Part shown: positions 27,189 to 35,696 of the stretch, piece by piece
How the letters are laid out: each line of letters begins with the position of its first letter
Position numbering within the stretch: the first letter of the stretch is position 1
Assembly: GCA_019057775.1 (NCBI GenBank)
Contig: JAHLWT010000159.1
Span: 1 to 64,000 of the forward strand
Reading direction: 5' to 3'
Source: Promethearchaeota archaeon
GTDB lineage: Archaea > Asgardarchaeota > Lokiarchaeia > Sigynarchaeales > SOKP01
DNA: 64,000 bases
Position numbers and translations under genes: made by a program
The notes under the pieces: generated by a model
Seen by the model: only the letters and a program-made list of their open reading frames with translations
Database searches by the model: none
Told to the model about the DNA's origin: nothing

Positions 27189-27740
27189 ATGTTAGTTGCA
27201 ATTACAGGAGCTACCGGTGTTGATTTAGCAATTAAACTTTTAGAGACTCTAAAAGAATTAGAAGTCAATGTTGAATTAATAATCTCTAAGATTGCTGAAA
27301 AAATAATTTCAATTGAAACCGATTATCAAATTCCTGATATTTGCAAATTAGCGTCAAAAAATTATGCGGTTAAAGATTTAGAAGCTCCTCCTGCTAGTGG
27401 TTCTTATCAAGGAAATCAATACATGATTATAGTTCCTTGTTCAATGAAAACTCTTTCAGCAATTGCAAATGGATATGCAAGTAATCTGATCACAAGAGCA
27501 GCAGACGTGATGATAAAAGAAAATAGAAGACTTATACTCGTTGTTAGGGAAAGTCCTTTAAATGCTATTCATCTTGAAAATATGCTTAAATTAGCAAGAT
27601 TAGGAGTAGTTATTTTACCTCCTGTCCCATCATATTATATTCGACCAAAAAGTGTCGAAGATCTCGTTAAATTTACTGTTGCAAGAATCTTAGATCAAGT
27701 TGGAATAGACAGTGATATTAAAAGATGGGGAACTCCTTAG
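27189..27740 (+). CDS. ubiX: UbiX-type flavin prenyltransferase
   Basis: The 183-residue flavoprotein of the UbiX/Pad1 family makes prenylated FMN from FMN and dimethylallyl phosphate, the cofactor of UbiD-type decarboxylases. It has the N-terminal Rossmann-like start MLVAITGATGVDLAIKLLE and the core PCSMKTLSAIANGYASNLIT followed by RAADV. The C-terminal part reads LVVRESPLNAIHLENMLKLA and GVVILPPVPSYY. The Gly-rich loop is slightly divergent (GATGVDLA). A UbiD-type enzyme lies at 33 kb in the mevalonate operon, making the pairing functional. Confidence 0.92.
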   Translation: MLVAITGATGVDLAIKLLETLKELEVNVELIISKIAEKIISIETDYQIPDICKLASKNYAVKDLEAPPASGSYQGNQYMIIVPCSMKTLSAIANGYASNLITRAADVMIKENRRLILVVRESPLNAIHLENMLKLARLGVVILPPVPSYYIRPKSVEDLVKFTVARILDQVGIDSDIKRWGTP

Positions 27741-27930
27741 ATATCGATTAATATTTCGTAAAAAAAAATCACTTGATAAGTTTTTGATTATATGATTTTA
27801 AAACTTTAAAAATCTTAATAACAATATATTTTATCAACGATTGACTGATACTATTATTAAATAATAATTTTTATTTAGATAATGTAATTATTTGGTTCAA
27901 AGGATTTCTGAAATGTAGAGAGGATATCAT

Positions 27931-28338
27931 TTGAAAGTGCTCCAAGATTTATGGATATTAGAAAAATCAGGAATTGTCATATTTCATAGAGTCTTTGATA
28001 AAAGTGTGTCTCCTCAGATGTTTGGAGCCATGATGTCCGCTCTAAATTTATTCGCGGAGCAGTTAACTGAAGGAGGATTATCAAACTTTGAATTAAATGA
28101 GAAGAGATTCACCATTATAAGGAAAGGCGGCCTACTTTTTATTGCTAATTCATCAAATAAAATAAATCATAAGAAAGTAGATAAGCAGTTAGGTAAGGTA
28201 TCTAAGAAATTCATCAAACTTTATTCAGATAAATTAAAAAAGTTTAAAGGAGAGATTGGTGCCTTTAGAGAATTTAAAGATGTAATTAAGGACCAGTTGG
28301 CAGATAAAACTGATAAATTCTGGGAAGGATTATTGTAA
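27931..28338 (+). CDS. stand-alone longin-like domain protein
   Basis: The 135-residue soluble protein starts with TTG. Strands (LQDLWILEKSGIVIFHRVF), a helix (AMMSALNLFAEQLTE), strands (RFTIIRKGGLLFIANSS) and two helices (QLGKVSKKFIKLYSDKLKKF) give the order of a longin/profilin-like fold. The same layout, with a related 'ksGilly' first hairpin, ends the four seven-helix membrane proteins of this window. In eukaryotes, longin domains regulate small GTPases and membrane traffic. Function here is inferred from fold only. Confidence 0.62.
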   Translation: MKVLQDLWILEKSGIVIFHRVFDKSVSPQMFGAMMSALNLFAEQLTEGGLSNFELNEKRFTIIRKGGLLFIANSSNKINHKKVDKQLGKVSKKFIKLYSDKLKKFKGEIGAFREFKDVIKDQLADKTDKFWEGLL

Positions 28339-28407
28339 TTCACTCCCATAAAATTACATTTATAAATTTGGATTTTAAATCTACTATACATTTAACTAAA
28401 TCTTAAT

Positions 28408-29526
28408 TCATTGGTGTAACCATTGGTATAGTTCACCGAGGATTACACATTTATCCCTTTTGCCTTTTAAATTTTCTATTTTATCAACATTCATTAACCA
28501 TAGACATGAACGCAACTCATTTTTTAAAGTTCGTATTTCTTTTGTAGTATTCGAAATAGAATTATTTTTTCTATCCTTCCATGCCGATTGGAGAAATTTA
28601 TAAGCAAAACCTCCGATATCTGCTCCTAAAGCTATCGATTTAGCTATATCAATTCCAGTTTTTAAGCCACCCGTAGCAATAATTAATTTTTTAGACACAT
28701 CTCTTACTAAAATTACACTGACTGGGGTGGGTATTCCCCATTCTCTAAATATTTCCGCAGGATCTCTTGTATATCTTTGGTTATTAAAATTTTTTCGTTT
28801 GGCTTCTATAGCAGCAAAGCTCGTTCCTCCAGTTCCTCCCACATCAAAACCATCAAAACCAAGTTCATCAAGAATTTTCGCTAAATCTTGGTTAAAACCA
28901 GTTCCTACTTCCTTTGCAATTATTGGGATTTGGGTATGTTTTCGCAAATTTGCAAAATTTTTATAGAATAGCTTATATGAAATATCTCCTTTATCTTGAA
29001 CCAGTTCATGCAATGTATTTAAATGAATAGCCATTACGTCAGCACTTATCATCTCAATACATTTTTCAAAATCTTCTAATTCAAAATTTTGAGAACTAAC
29101 TTGACCCAAACCAATATTACCGATTATTGGGATATTAGATGCGACTTTACGAGTAATTTGAAATGATTCCAATAGTGCTGAATCTTCAATCCCTGCACGC
29201 TGACTTCCAACACTCATTATAATATTTTCTTCTTCAGCGGCTTTAGCTAGTATTTCATTTAATTCTTTAGAAACAGGATGTCCTCCCGTGATTGCCGAAA
29301 TACAAATAGGAGCTGAAATTGTTTTCTTAAAGAATTTAATTGAAAGATCGATTTCTTCAAAATCTACATCTGGTATTGGATAATGTACTAACTTAATGTC
29401 CTCAAAATAATTTTTTGAATGTTGTACATCATATTCTAAGGGTATTTTAAGGTGCTCTATTTTCCTTTCCATTATATCTTTAGAGTGGTTTGGTTTAGGC
29501 ATGTTTTTCATCTTTGTTTCTGTCAT
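28408..29526 (-). CDS. fni: type 2 isopentenyl-diphosphate delta-isomerase (FMN-dependent)
   Basis: A protein of ~372 residues from the ATG at 29526; the frame also opens at a TTG 15 bp upstream. It interconverts IPP and DMAPP using reduced FMN and Mg2+. Family segments are RKIEHLKIPLEYDVQ, ISAITGGHP, MSVGSQRAG, NIGLGQVSS, IHLNTLHELVQ, KEVGTGF, GFDVGGTGGTSFAAIE and ATGGLKTGIDIAKSIALGA. It is the last gene of the minus-strand mevalonate operon and begins just after the stop of isopentenyl phosphate kinase. Confidence 0.95.
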   Translation of the reverse strand: MTETKMKNMPKPNHSKDIMERKIEHLKIPLEYDVQHSKNYFEDIKLVHYPIPDVDFEEIDLSIKFFKKTISAPICISAITGGHPVSKELNEILAKAAEEENIIMSVGSQRAGIEDSALLESFQITRKVASNIPIIGNIGLGQVSSQNFELEDFEKCIEMISADVMAIHLNTLHELVQDKGDISYKLFYKNFANLRKHTQIPIIAKEVGTGFNQDLAKILDELGFDGFDVGGTGGTSFAAIEAKRKNFNNQRYTRDPAEIFREWGIPTPVSVILVRDVSKKLIIATGGLKTGIDIAKSIALGADIGGFAYKFLQSAWKDRKNNSISNTTKEIRTLKNELRSCLWLMNVDKIENLKGKRDKCVILGELYQWLHQ

Positions 29527-29544
29527 ATTTAATATATACAAAAA

Positions 29545-30378
29545 TTACTTGTCAAATAAAATATTTGTACAATCTAGTTCTTGGTTTTTTAATGATTTAT
29601 TGATATATAAATCCTTTAAACCATTTATTAGTTGTACCGGAATTTCTAAATCACAAATTTGTTTAATGAAATTAATTTTCCCTTCAATTCCACCGGTAAC
29701 ATCTATTTTTTGTTCCAAATTCGCTAAATTTAGAGAATTTAAATCTCTAGCATGTACTTTTTTTGCTAACTTTGGTAAAGAATTATCTTTATCTTTAATA
29801 TAGATTCCATCAGTCTCCATTGTAAATATGACTTTTGACACCTGAAATTCTTTTAAGTGTTTACATAATTCAAATATAATCTGATCTCCCGAGATTATAG
29901 AAAACGATAGTTGTTTATCGAGTATAATATCTCCATAAAGGATCGGTAAAATATTCAGATTCAACGCACTTTCAATAATATCTATTGATTGAATTGAGGT
30001 TCTATTTGAATCTTTAATAAAAATGCTTGATGGTTGAATTGATAGAACTGGATAATTTTTCTCTATAAATAGATTAACTAAAAACGAGTTGAAATTGTTC
30101 ATTGCTTGATGTGTTTCGGTAAGCCCTAGAATTTGATTTTTTATCGATATATCTTTTCCCTTTGATATCTTGTATTTTTTTGCAAGGGGATGGCCAAATG
30201 AACCACCTCCATGAATCAAAATTAATTGTTCATCCGCATCAATTATTTGCTGCACAGCATTTTTTACAACTTCTTCTCTAATCGAGTTAGGTTTATTTTT
30301 ATCTGTTAATAAACTCCCACCAAGCTTAAGTAGAATAATTTCTTTCTTAGTTTTCAATTTTAATTCGCCCTCATCCAA
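29545..30378 (-). CDS. ipk: isopentenyl phosphate kinase
   Basis: This is a 277-residue amino-acid-kinase fold enzyme that converts isopentenyl phosphate to IPP with ATP, the last step of the archaeal mevalonate route. It has the N-terminal ILLKLGGSLLTDK and HGGGSFGHPLAKKY; the His in GSFGH is the IPK-specific catalytic residue. It also shows ISGDQIIFELC, VIFTMETDGIY and DVTGGIEGKINF. The TTG start overlaps the 3' end of mevalonate kinase by 8 bp; another TTG seven codons later is an alternative. Translation is therefore probably coupled. Confidence 0.95.
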   Translation of the reverse strand: MDEGELKLKTKKEIILLKLGGSLLTDKNKPNSIREEVVKNAVQQIIDADEQLILIHGGGSFGHPLAKKYKISKGKDISIKNQILGLTETHQAMNNFNSFLVNLFIEKNYPVLSIQPSSIFIKDSNRTSIQSIDIIESALNLNILPILYGDIILDKQLSFSIISGDQIIFELCKHLKEFQVSKVIFTMETDGIYIKDKDNSLPKLAKKVHARDLNSLNLANLEQKIDVTGGIEGKINFIKQICDLEIPVQLINGLKDLYINKSLKNQELDCTNILFDK

Positions 30379-31337
30379 TCATAGTTTTCCATGCAGTATA
30401 ACCTGATGTTTCTATTGCTTTTGCTATCTTATCTTGCATTAAATAATTCTCGGCCAATGCAATAATTAAACCACCCCGACCAGTTCCAGTCATTTTAGAG
30501 CCAATCGCCCCATTTTCCATTGCAATTTCAACCAATTTGTCATTTATTTCTCCCGAAACTGTGATTTCTTGGAGGAGTTTATGATTTTGATTCATTAAAC
30601 GTCCAATTTCTGAATTATTTCCTTCAATTAGTGCAGTTTTCGCTTCTTCTGCTATTTCTTTATATTCGGTAAATATATCTTCAAATTTTTGAGGATTTTC
30701 TTCTTTTAAACGTCGAACATCAGCTACCACTTCTACTGTAGAGGCTGTTATCCCTGAATTTGCTATTACTAAAGGCATCTTTTTTGCTGATTTTAAACGA
30801 TCCATAGTATTTTTTCCTCCACTTAAATTTTTCACGAACCATATTAAACCTCCATAAGTAGAAGCTGTATTGTCTATTCCAGAAGGTGTTCCATGATAAG
30901 CTTTCTCTCCTTCATATGCGGCTTCATTTATTTTCTCATCATTCAAATTAAGATTAAACGTTTCATTAAGGGCACGAGCTAATGATGTACATTGAGCAGC
31001 AGAAGCACCAACTCCGCTAGCAGCAATTAAATCTCCACCAAAGGTTATTTCAAGTTTTTGGTTTTTGTAATCTATTTTTAAGTGATTAATTACATTTGCA
31101 ACTGATTTCATCGCTTCATCAAATTTCTTTTCTTTATATCCCGGAGTTGCAGGTCTTTGATCATCCACAGACCACCCATCACCCTCAGCAACTTTAACAT
31201 CCGCAGATGTAAAGGAACCTAATGCTGAAGCTATAGCTGGGAGACCATACACAACAAAATGATTGCGTTTATTCCTGAATTAGGAAATAAAACTCGCCAA
31301 AAAGTATGGTCTTTCCATATCCTTTTCCTGTTCCCAT
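30371..31337 (-). CDS. mvk: mevalonate kinase, interrupted by a 31-nt candidate intron
   Basis: This is a GHMP-family kinase that phosphorylates mevalonate. The N-terminal exon (ATG 31337-31335, directly after the stop of the upstream gene and preceded by GGTGAGG) encodes MGTGKGYGKTILFGE. The frame then hits a TAA inside a 31-nt segment. It resumes in another frame at 31261 with HFVVYGLPAIAS. Removing 31262-31292 gives an uninterrupted 311-residue enzyme with normal motifs: substrate loop GKTILFGEHFVVYG, ATP loop AASGVGASAAQC, HGTPSGIDNTAS with catalytic Asp, and C-terminal GSKMTGTGRGG. Without the removal, the longest frame starts at a GTG (31252) and lacks the essential first strand. The enzyme is indispensable to the surrounding pathway, so decay is unlikely. 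Confidence 0.88.
31262..31292 (-). other. candidate 31-nt bulge-helix-bulge mRNA intron in the mevalonate kinase gene
   Basis: On the coding strand, the segment starts TTTTATTTCC and ends AACGCAAT. It forms a hairpin: TTTATT pairs with AATAAA, CCT pairs with AGG, the loop is AATTC, and one T is bulged. Outside, exonic GCG (31296-31298) pairs with CGC near the segment's 3' end. That leaves AG|T on the 5' side and AT|C on the 3' side in the positions where archaeal splicing endonuclease cuts (after the second bulged base). A further exonic pair, GACCATAC with GTATGGTC, closes the whole structure, with unequal internal loops. The central helix has three Watson–Crick pairs plus a G·A. Canonical motifs have four. 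Confidence 0.6.
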
Positions 31338-31727
31338 TTACCTCACCAATACAATACCCTCGGTACCATTAACATAAAGTTTTTGTCCAGTTTTAATATT
31401 ACTTATATCAATTTTATCAACACATGGAATTTCACTAATGATGCATCCTACAGCGACAATAGTATCAATTTGTTCATTTACTATTGCAACCGGGGCTGTG
31501 TTGTTCTTTTTCATCCTATACATAGTATATGAGCCAACAGTTGAGCCTTTTCCTGTTGGGAATACTAATACTTTACCTGTGATAGATTGTCCTTCAAGCT
31601 CATGTCCAACCTCAACTACCAAACCAGTATCCGGATCAACACCACCGTAAAATGAAATACCCTCTTTTGTAACAATTGCCTCAGCCTCAGCTGATCCCTT
31701 ATATATTTTTCTTCCTTCTAATTTCAT
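31338..31727 (-). CDS. phosphomevalonate dehydratase small subunit (aconitase-X swivel domain, DUF126)
   Basis: The 129-residue swivelling domain of aconitase X starts MKLEGRKIYKGSAEAEA. It has GGVDPDTGLVVEVGHELEGQ and FPTGKGSTVGSYTMYRM; the conserved Ser in GKGSTVGSY is the substrate-binding part. It pairs with the catalytic subunit encoded immediately upstream (4-bp ATGA overlap). Together they dehydrate (R)-5-phosphomevalonate to trans-anhydromevalonate 5-phosphate in the archaeal mevalonate pathway. That assignment follows from the neighbouring UbiD, IPK and mevalonate kinase genes. Confidence 0.92.
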   Translation of the reverse strand: MKLEGRKIYKGSAEAEAIVTKEGISFYGGVDPDTGLVVEVGHELEGQSITGKVLVFPTGKGSTVGSYTMYRMKKNNTAPVAIVNEQIDTIVAVGCIISEIPCVDKIDISNIKTGQKLYVNGTEGIVLVR

Positions 31728-32917
31728 TTAATCGCCTCTTCAATACATTCTTTAATAGAACCGATTTTTACTTTAAATTTATTTTTTGCTCGTCCATAAT
31801 AACATGCTTTTGCTGAATCTACCATTATTCCTTTAAAGCGTCCTTTAATTGGTGCAACAACACAACACGTGTCAGCTGCAAATTTAGCTCCAGCATCCTC
31901 GATAATCTTAGAATACCCTACTTCGTCAGCAATTCTTTTTGTTGGTCGAGCTGTTGTAACCCAAAATTCCTTCTTCACTTTTTTTCCCTCTAACATTTTA
32001 GCAATTGTTGCAATTTCGTGTATTGAAGCATGAGGGCAGCCAATACTGACAAAATCAATATCAATATCACTATCAATAAGTTCAGCTCGAGTCTTCTCTA
32101 AATCCTGATTGCTAATTTCAAATACAATATCACTCGGTTTAGGGTAATTATTATATTCAGGTGTTATTCCTTCCATGTGGAATAATGCTGTGCCCCCATA
32201 GGTTGCAACTGACGCACAGAAAGACTTTAGTTCTTCAATTGTTGCATTTTGAATGCCTGAAATATATGGTATTTTCTTTCCTAATTCAACTAATTTGTCC
32301 CCAATTATTTTTCCTAGAACCCCAAACTCGTCTGTTCCTTTCACTGGAGTTTTAACTTCCACGAATACCTGACCATGACGATTTTCTTCTAAATGATATC
32401 CGTATTTCGGTGTTATACCTGTTAAAGCAGACGCCAATGCGCTGGGTCCCCCTTCACGATTAGTTCGGGCCCCTATAACAGAATTTGAATAACATACCGC
32501 ACTACTTTCTGCCCATGCGAGATGTTGTCCAAAATGAGGGGCATTTCCAATAAGATAGGGTGTGCATGAACAGGTTGTAATTATTCCCATCTTAGCAAAA
32601 ACATCAATTGCACGATTTTGATTTTTAGCAAAATCTTCATCAATCCCTAAAGTTTGCCAATTTTCACGATCCATCCCTGCTGGATTTAATGTTGTTAAAA
32701 CTCTTACCTTCCCGTCTTCTGCCATATCACTTAAGTATTCTAATCCAGCTTCACCTAGATTAGCATAAGAGACTCCTGCTATTTGTACTCCGACAACATC
32801 AATCATACATTCAGCCTCAAATATGTCGCCGAGGGTGGTCAATATTTCCATTGACTTCTTAGTTGCTTTTCCATACTTCCCATCTAACATATCTTGTTCT
32901 TCTGATGTTAATTTCAT
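31724..32917 (-). CDS. phosphomevalonate dehydratase large subunit (aconitase-X catalytic)
   Basis: This 397-residue protein is of the aconitase X type. It begins MKLTSEEQDMLDGKYGKATK and has IAGVSYANLGEAGLEYL, TTCSCTPYLIGNAPHFGQHL, AVCYSNSVIGARTNREGGPSALA, GCPHASIHEI and a C-terminal ADTCCVVAP. The Cys residues are expected to bind an Fe-S cluster. Aconitase X is used for hydroxyproline metabolism in bacteria and as phosphomevalonate dehydratase in archaea; the surrounding mevalonate genes favour the latter. It lies 15 bp after the UbiD-type gene and overlaps the small-subunit gene by 4 bp. Confidence 0.93.
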   Translation of the reverse strand: MKLTSEEQDMLDGKYGKATKKSMEILTTLGDIFEAECMIDVVGVQIAGVSYANLGEAGLEYLSDMAEDGKVRVLTTLNPAGMDRENWQTLGIDEDFAKNQNRAIDVFAKMGIITTCSCTPYLIGNAPHFGQHLAWAESSAVCYSNSVIGARTNREGGPSALASALTGITPKYGYHLEENRHGQVFVEVKTPVKGTDEFGVLGKIIGDKLVELGKKIPYISGIQNATIEELKSFCASVATYGGTALFHMEGITPEYNNYPKPSDIVFEISNQDLEKTRAELIDSDIDIDFVSIGCPHASIHEIATIAKMLEGKKVKKEFWVTTARPTKRIADEVGYSKIIEDAGAKFAADTCCVVAPIKGRFKGIMVDSAKACYYGRAKNKFKVKIGSIKECIEEAIK

Positions 32918-32932
32918 TATCGTCTACTCCTA

Positions 32933-34234
32933 CTAAAAATATTTATTTACATCTACATCTGGAAATTCTGCTATATCAAAACTTTTTCCTATTACTACGA
33001 GTGGTTTAGTTAAATCAAAACCGATTTTCGTAGTTAATTTTGTTCCCGGTTCTGCACTAGGATCTAAACTGCTTCCTGGTTCTTTATCCTTAACAATCAT
33101 TCTAACATCTCCCTGAAAGCGAGTTGCCATTGCCCATTCCACAGAAAGAGGATCATAAATATTAATATCTTCATCAACAATAAACACGTGTTTGCAACTG
33201 GTATGGCCTGCAAATGTTCCCTCTATTGCCTTTTTGCCGTCTTCTTCTGTTTTTTTATCGATTTGAACTATAGCATGCAACCAAGAACATCCACCAGGAT
33301 TGATGTTTACATCTAAGCACTTAACACCTGATTCGTTTATTTTCTTGAAAATTGTAGGTTCACGAGGCATTCCCATCAATATTTTGTGTTCAAGTGCGCC
33401 CGGTAATAAGGCTTGCCAGATCGCATCTTTTCTATGAGTGACCTTCTTCACTTCAAACACGGGTTCTTCTCTTATCATGTCATAGGTCTCAGTCAGATCA
33501 ATAAAAGGTCCCTCTGCATGTTTTTCCTCTAAATATACTCTTCCTTCTAAAACAAATTCAGCTTCAGCAGGAATTAATAAATCAACAGAGTTTGCTTTCA
33601 CGAGTTTAATTGGTTCTAGCGCATTAGCAATATACAATTCATCAACTCCTATATCTACAGAAGTAGCCGCTGCAATCATTATATTTGGCGTATTACCGAT
33701 ACAAAATGCTACATCCAATTCTCCGTTTTTTTCTAAAAATTTATGGAAATGGCGACCGCTAACGATTCTTGTAGCAAATTTATATTTAGAGAATTGCATT
33801 GCTCTATGAAAATCCATGTTTTGGCCATAATCAGGATCTCTCGTAATTACAACCGCAGAACTAATATAGTTTCCTCCATCTTTATCACAGTGAAAAAGTA
33901 TCGGAATTTTATCTAAGTCAACATTTGATTCGACAACTTGTTGACAAGGCGCTTCTGAAACAATCTCAGGTTCTGAACGCTCATTAATTGCCTTTGAAAG
34001 CATGGGTATTAGATCTGAGGGAGTTACACCAAAATAAGAAGCAATTACATCCTTAGTACAGAATGTGTTACCAAGAACTCTGAATTCTGATTCTTTAACT
34101 TTATTAAATAATATAGGTGTTGGTTCCAACTTTTTTAAAATTCCAGAAATTTCTAATTTCTTCGAAATCTCTGTATCTACTTTCCGAAGTAAACCCTTTT
34201 CATCAATAGCTTTTAAATAATCTCTTAATCCCAT
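32933..34234 (-). CDS. trans-anhydromevalonate 5-phosphate decarboxylase (UbiD family)
   Basis: This 433-residue UbiD-type prenylated-FMN decarboxylase starts MGLRDYLKAIDEKGLLRKVD. The core has SAVVITRDPDYGQNMDFHRA, the substrate pocket segment GRVYLEEKHAEGPFIDLTET (Glu/Asp of the E-R-E type triad), and CLDVNINPGGCSWLHAIVQI. In the archaeal route it converts anhydromevalonate phosphate to isopentenyl phosphate. Position between HMG-CoA reductase and aconitase-X genes, and the presence of UbiX at 27 kb, support this role over ubiquinone-type or aromatic acid decarboxylation. Confidence 0.92.
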   Translation of the reverse strand: MGLRDYLKAIDEKGLLRKVDTEISKKLEISGILKKLEPTPILFNKVKESEFRVLGNTFCTKDVIASYFGVTPSDLIPMLSKAINERSEPEIVSEAPCQQVVESNVDLDKIPILFHCDKDGGNYISSAVVITRDPDYGQNMDFHRAMQFSKYKFATRIVSGRHFHKFLEKNGELDVAFCIGNTPNIMIAAATSVDIGVDELYIANALEPIKLVKANSVDLLIPAEAEFVLEGRVYLEEKHAEGPFIDLTETYDMIREEPVFEVKKVTHRKDAIWQALLPGALEHKILMGMPREPTIFKKINESGVKCLDVNINPGGCSWLHAIVQIDKKTEEDGKKAIEGTFAGHTSCKHVFIVDEDINIYDPLSVEWAMATRFQGDVRMIVKDKEPGSSLDPSAEPGTKLTTKIGFDLTKPLVVIGKSFDIAEFPDVDVNKYF

Positions 34235-34314
34235 AATAATCTACTCAATTATTTGTTCATCATGATTAAATTTAACATATTATTAGTTTTTTTACAGAAA
34301 CACTTTTTATAAAA

Positions 34315-35595
34315 CTAAAGGTTTTCACCTTCATTGATTTTTTTTAATAATTCTATAGCATAATCAACCCGAATTTTCTTATCCTTTATCATTTTTTTTG
34401 AGACTTTTTCTATTAAATCATCAGGCACACCCGCTATTTTAGCAATATTTCGAGAATGTAATGCCATATGGCCTTTTTGAATGCCTTCTGAAGCTAAAGC
34501 CCTTAAGGCTGCTACATTTTGGGCCAATCCAAGCGCAGCCCCAATCTGTGATAGTTCATTAGCACTCCTTACATTTAATATTTTTAAAGCTAATCGTGCC
34601 ATAGGATGTATTTTAGTCATTCCTCCAATTATTCCTAATGCCAGGGGTACTTCAATTTCTCCGATTAAATTACCATCAGAATCCAATTTAAACTTAGTCA
34701 AAGGAGAATATTTTCCACTCATGGAAGCAAAAGCATGAGCTCCTGATTCAATAGCTCGCGTATCATTTCCAGTTGCTAATGTCAAGGCAACGATACCATT
34801 CATAATTCCTTTATTATGCGTTGTTGCCCGAAAAGGATCAGCTAGAGCAAATTCATACGCATTTAATATGCCTTCAACAACTTCCTGGCCTCCTAACATT
34901 TCTTTATCAAATGTTGCTCTACTCCTAGCTAAACGGTGGATAGCTAAATTAGAAACGATCCGGAGATAGATCTTTCCACCACATATCTCTTCAATCTTGG
35001 GACTAATGGCTTCTGCCATAGTATTTACCACATTGGCACCCATCGCATCAAGCACATTAACTAGCAAATGAAGAATTATCATCTTCCCTTTATTGGTATG
35101 GATTTCTCTTATCTCTATATCCTGAGCACCGCCTCCTAACTTATTTAGTACTGGATCTTGCTCATTTGCTATCTTTAAAAGTAGTTCTTTACTCTTTTCA
35201 AGAGATTCTTTTGCAATTTCAATATCTTTTAATTTGGTGATTTGAATTTGAGAAATCATTATTGGTTTTACTTCATCTGAATGAAAACCACCATGTTTTC
35301 GAGCCATCTTTGCTGCATTTGAAGCAGCCGCTACTACAGAAGGTTCTTCAATAACCATGGGGATGATAAAATCTTGATCATTAATCTTAAAATTAAAAGC
35401 CAAACCAAGAGGTAATTGATAACTCCCCACAACATTTTCGATTAATGTGTCAATCTGTGCTGGTTTAAAATAGCCAAAAGTATTCAATATTTCTAAGTCA
35501 TCTTGATTTAAATCTACAAGCTCAGATAACAGTTTTTGGCGCTCTTTAATGGTTAACTTGTAAAACCCAGAAATATCTGAACGAAATTCTTTCAT
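34315..35595 (-). CDS. hmgA: HMG-CoA reductase, class II-like
   Basis: This 426-residue enzyme reduces HMG-CoA to mevalonate. It has no membrane anchor. The start FRSDISGFYKLTIKERQKLL and the segment PMVIEEPSVVAAASNAAKMA are typical of the reductase; the Glu in EEPSV is catalytic. Others are MGANVVNTMAEAISP (nucleotide/substrate region), ATTHNKGIMNGIVALTLATG (with the catalytic Lys/Asp region GND) and HMALHSRNIAKIAG with the catalytic His. Length and the N-terminal pattern fit class II (bacterial/Archaeoglobus-type) more than the class I archaeal enzyme. Located between HMG-CoA synthase and the UbiD-type gene. Confidence 0.94.
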   Translation of the reverse strand: MKEFRSDISGFYKLTIKERQKLLSELVDLNQDDLEILNTFGYFKPAQIDTLIENVVGSYQLPLGLAFNFKINDQDFIIPMVIEEPSVVAAASNAAKMARKHGGFHSDEVKPIMISQIQITKLKDIEIAKESLEKSKELLLKIANEQDPVLNKLGGGAQDIEIREIHTNKGKMIILHLLVNVLDAMGANVVNTMAEAISPKIEEICGGKIYLRIVSNLAIHRLARSRATFDKEMLGGQEVVEGILNAYEFALADPFRATTHNKGIMNGIVALTLATGNDTRAIESGAHAFASMSGKYSPLTKFKLDSDGNLIGEIEVPLALGIIGGMTKIHPMARLALKILNVRSANELSQIGAALGLAQNVAALRALASEGIQKGHMALHSRNIAKIAGVPDDLIEKVSKKMIKDKKIRVDYAIELLKKINEGENL

Positions 35596-35696
35596 TATCT
35601 TTTTATAAATCTAAAAATTAATAAATTTTTTCAAAATATTCTTAATTTGGCTTTATCTTTTAGGTATTTTATCTACGTAAAAGATTGGATTGTGAA

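Noticed and set aside
30371..31252. Mevalonate kinase starting at the GTG at 31252
   Set aside because: That start would omit the GKTILFGEHF segment forming the first strands of the GHMP fold, which is encoded just upstream in another frame with its own ATG and Shine-Dalgarno.
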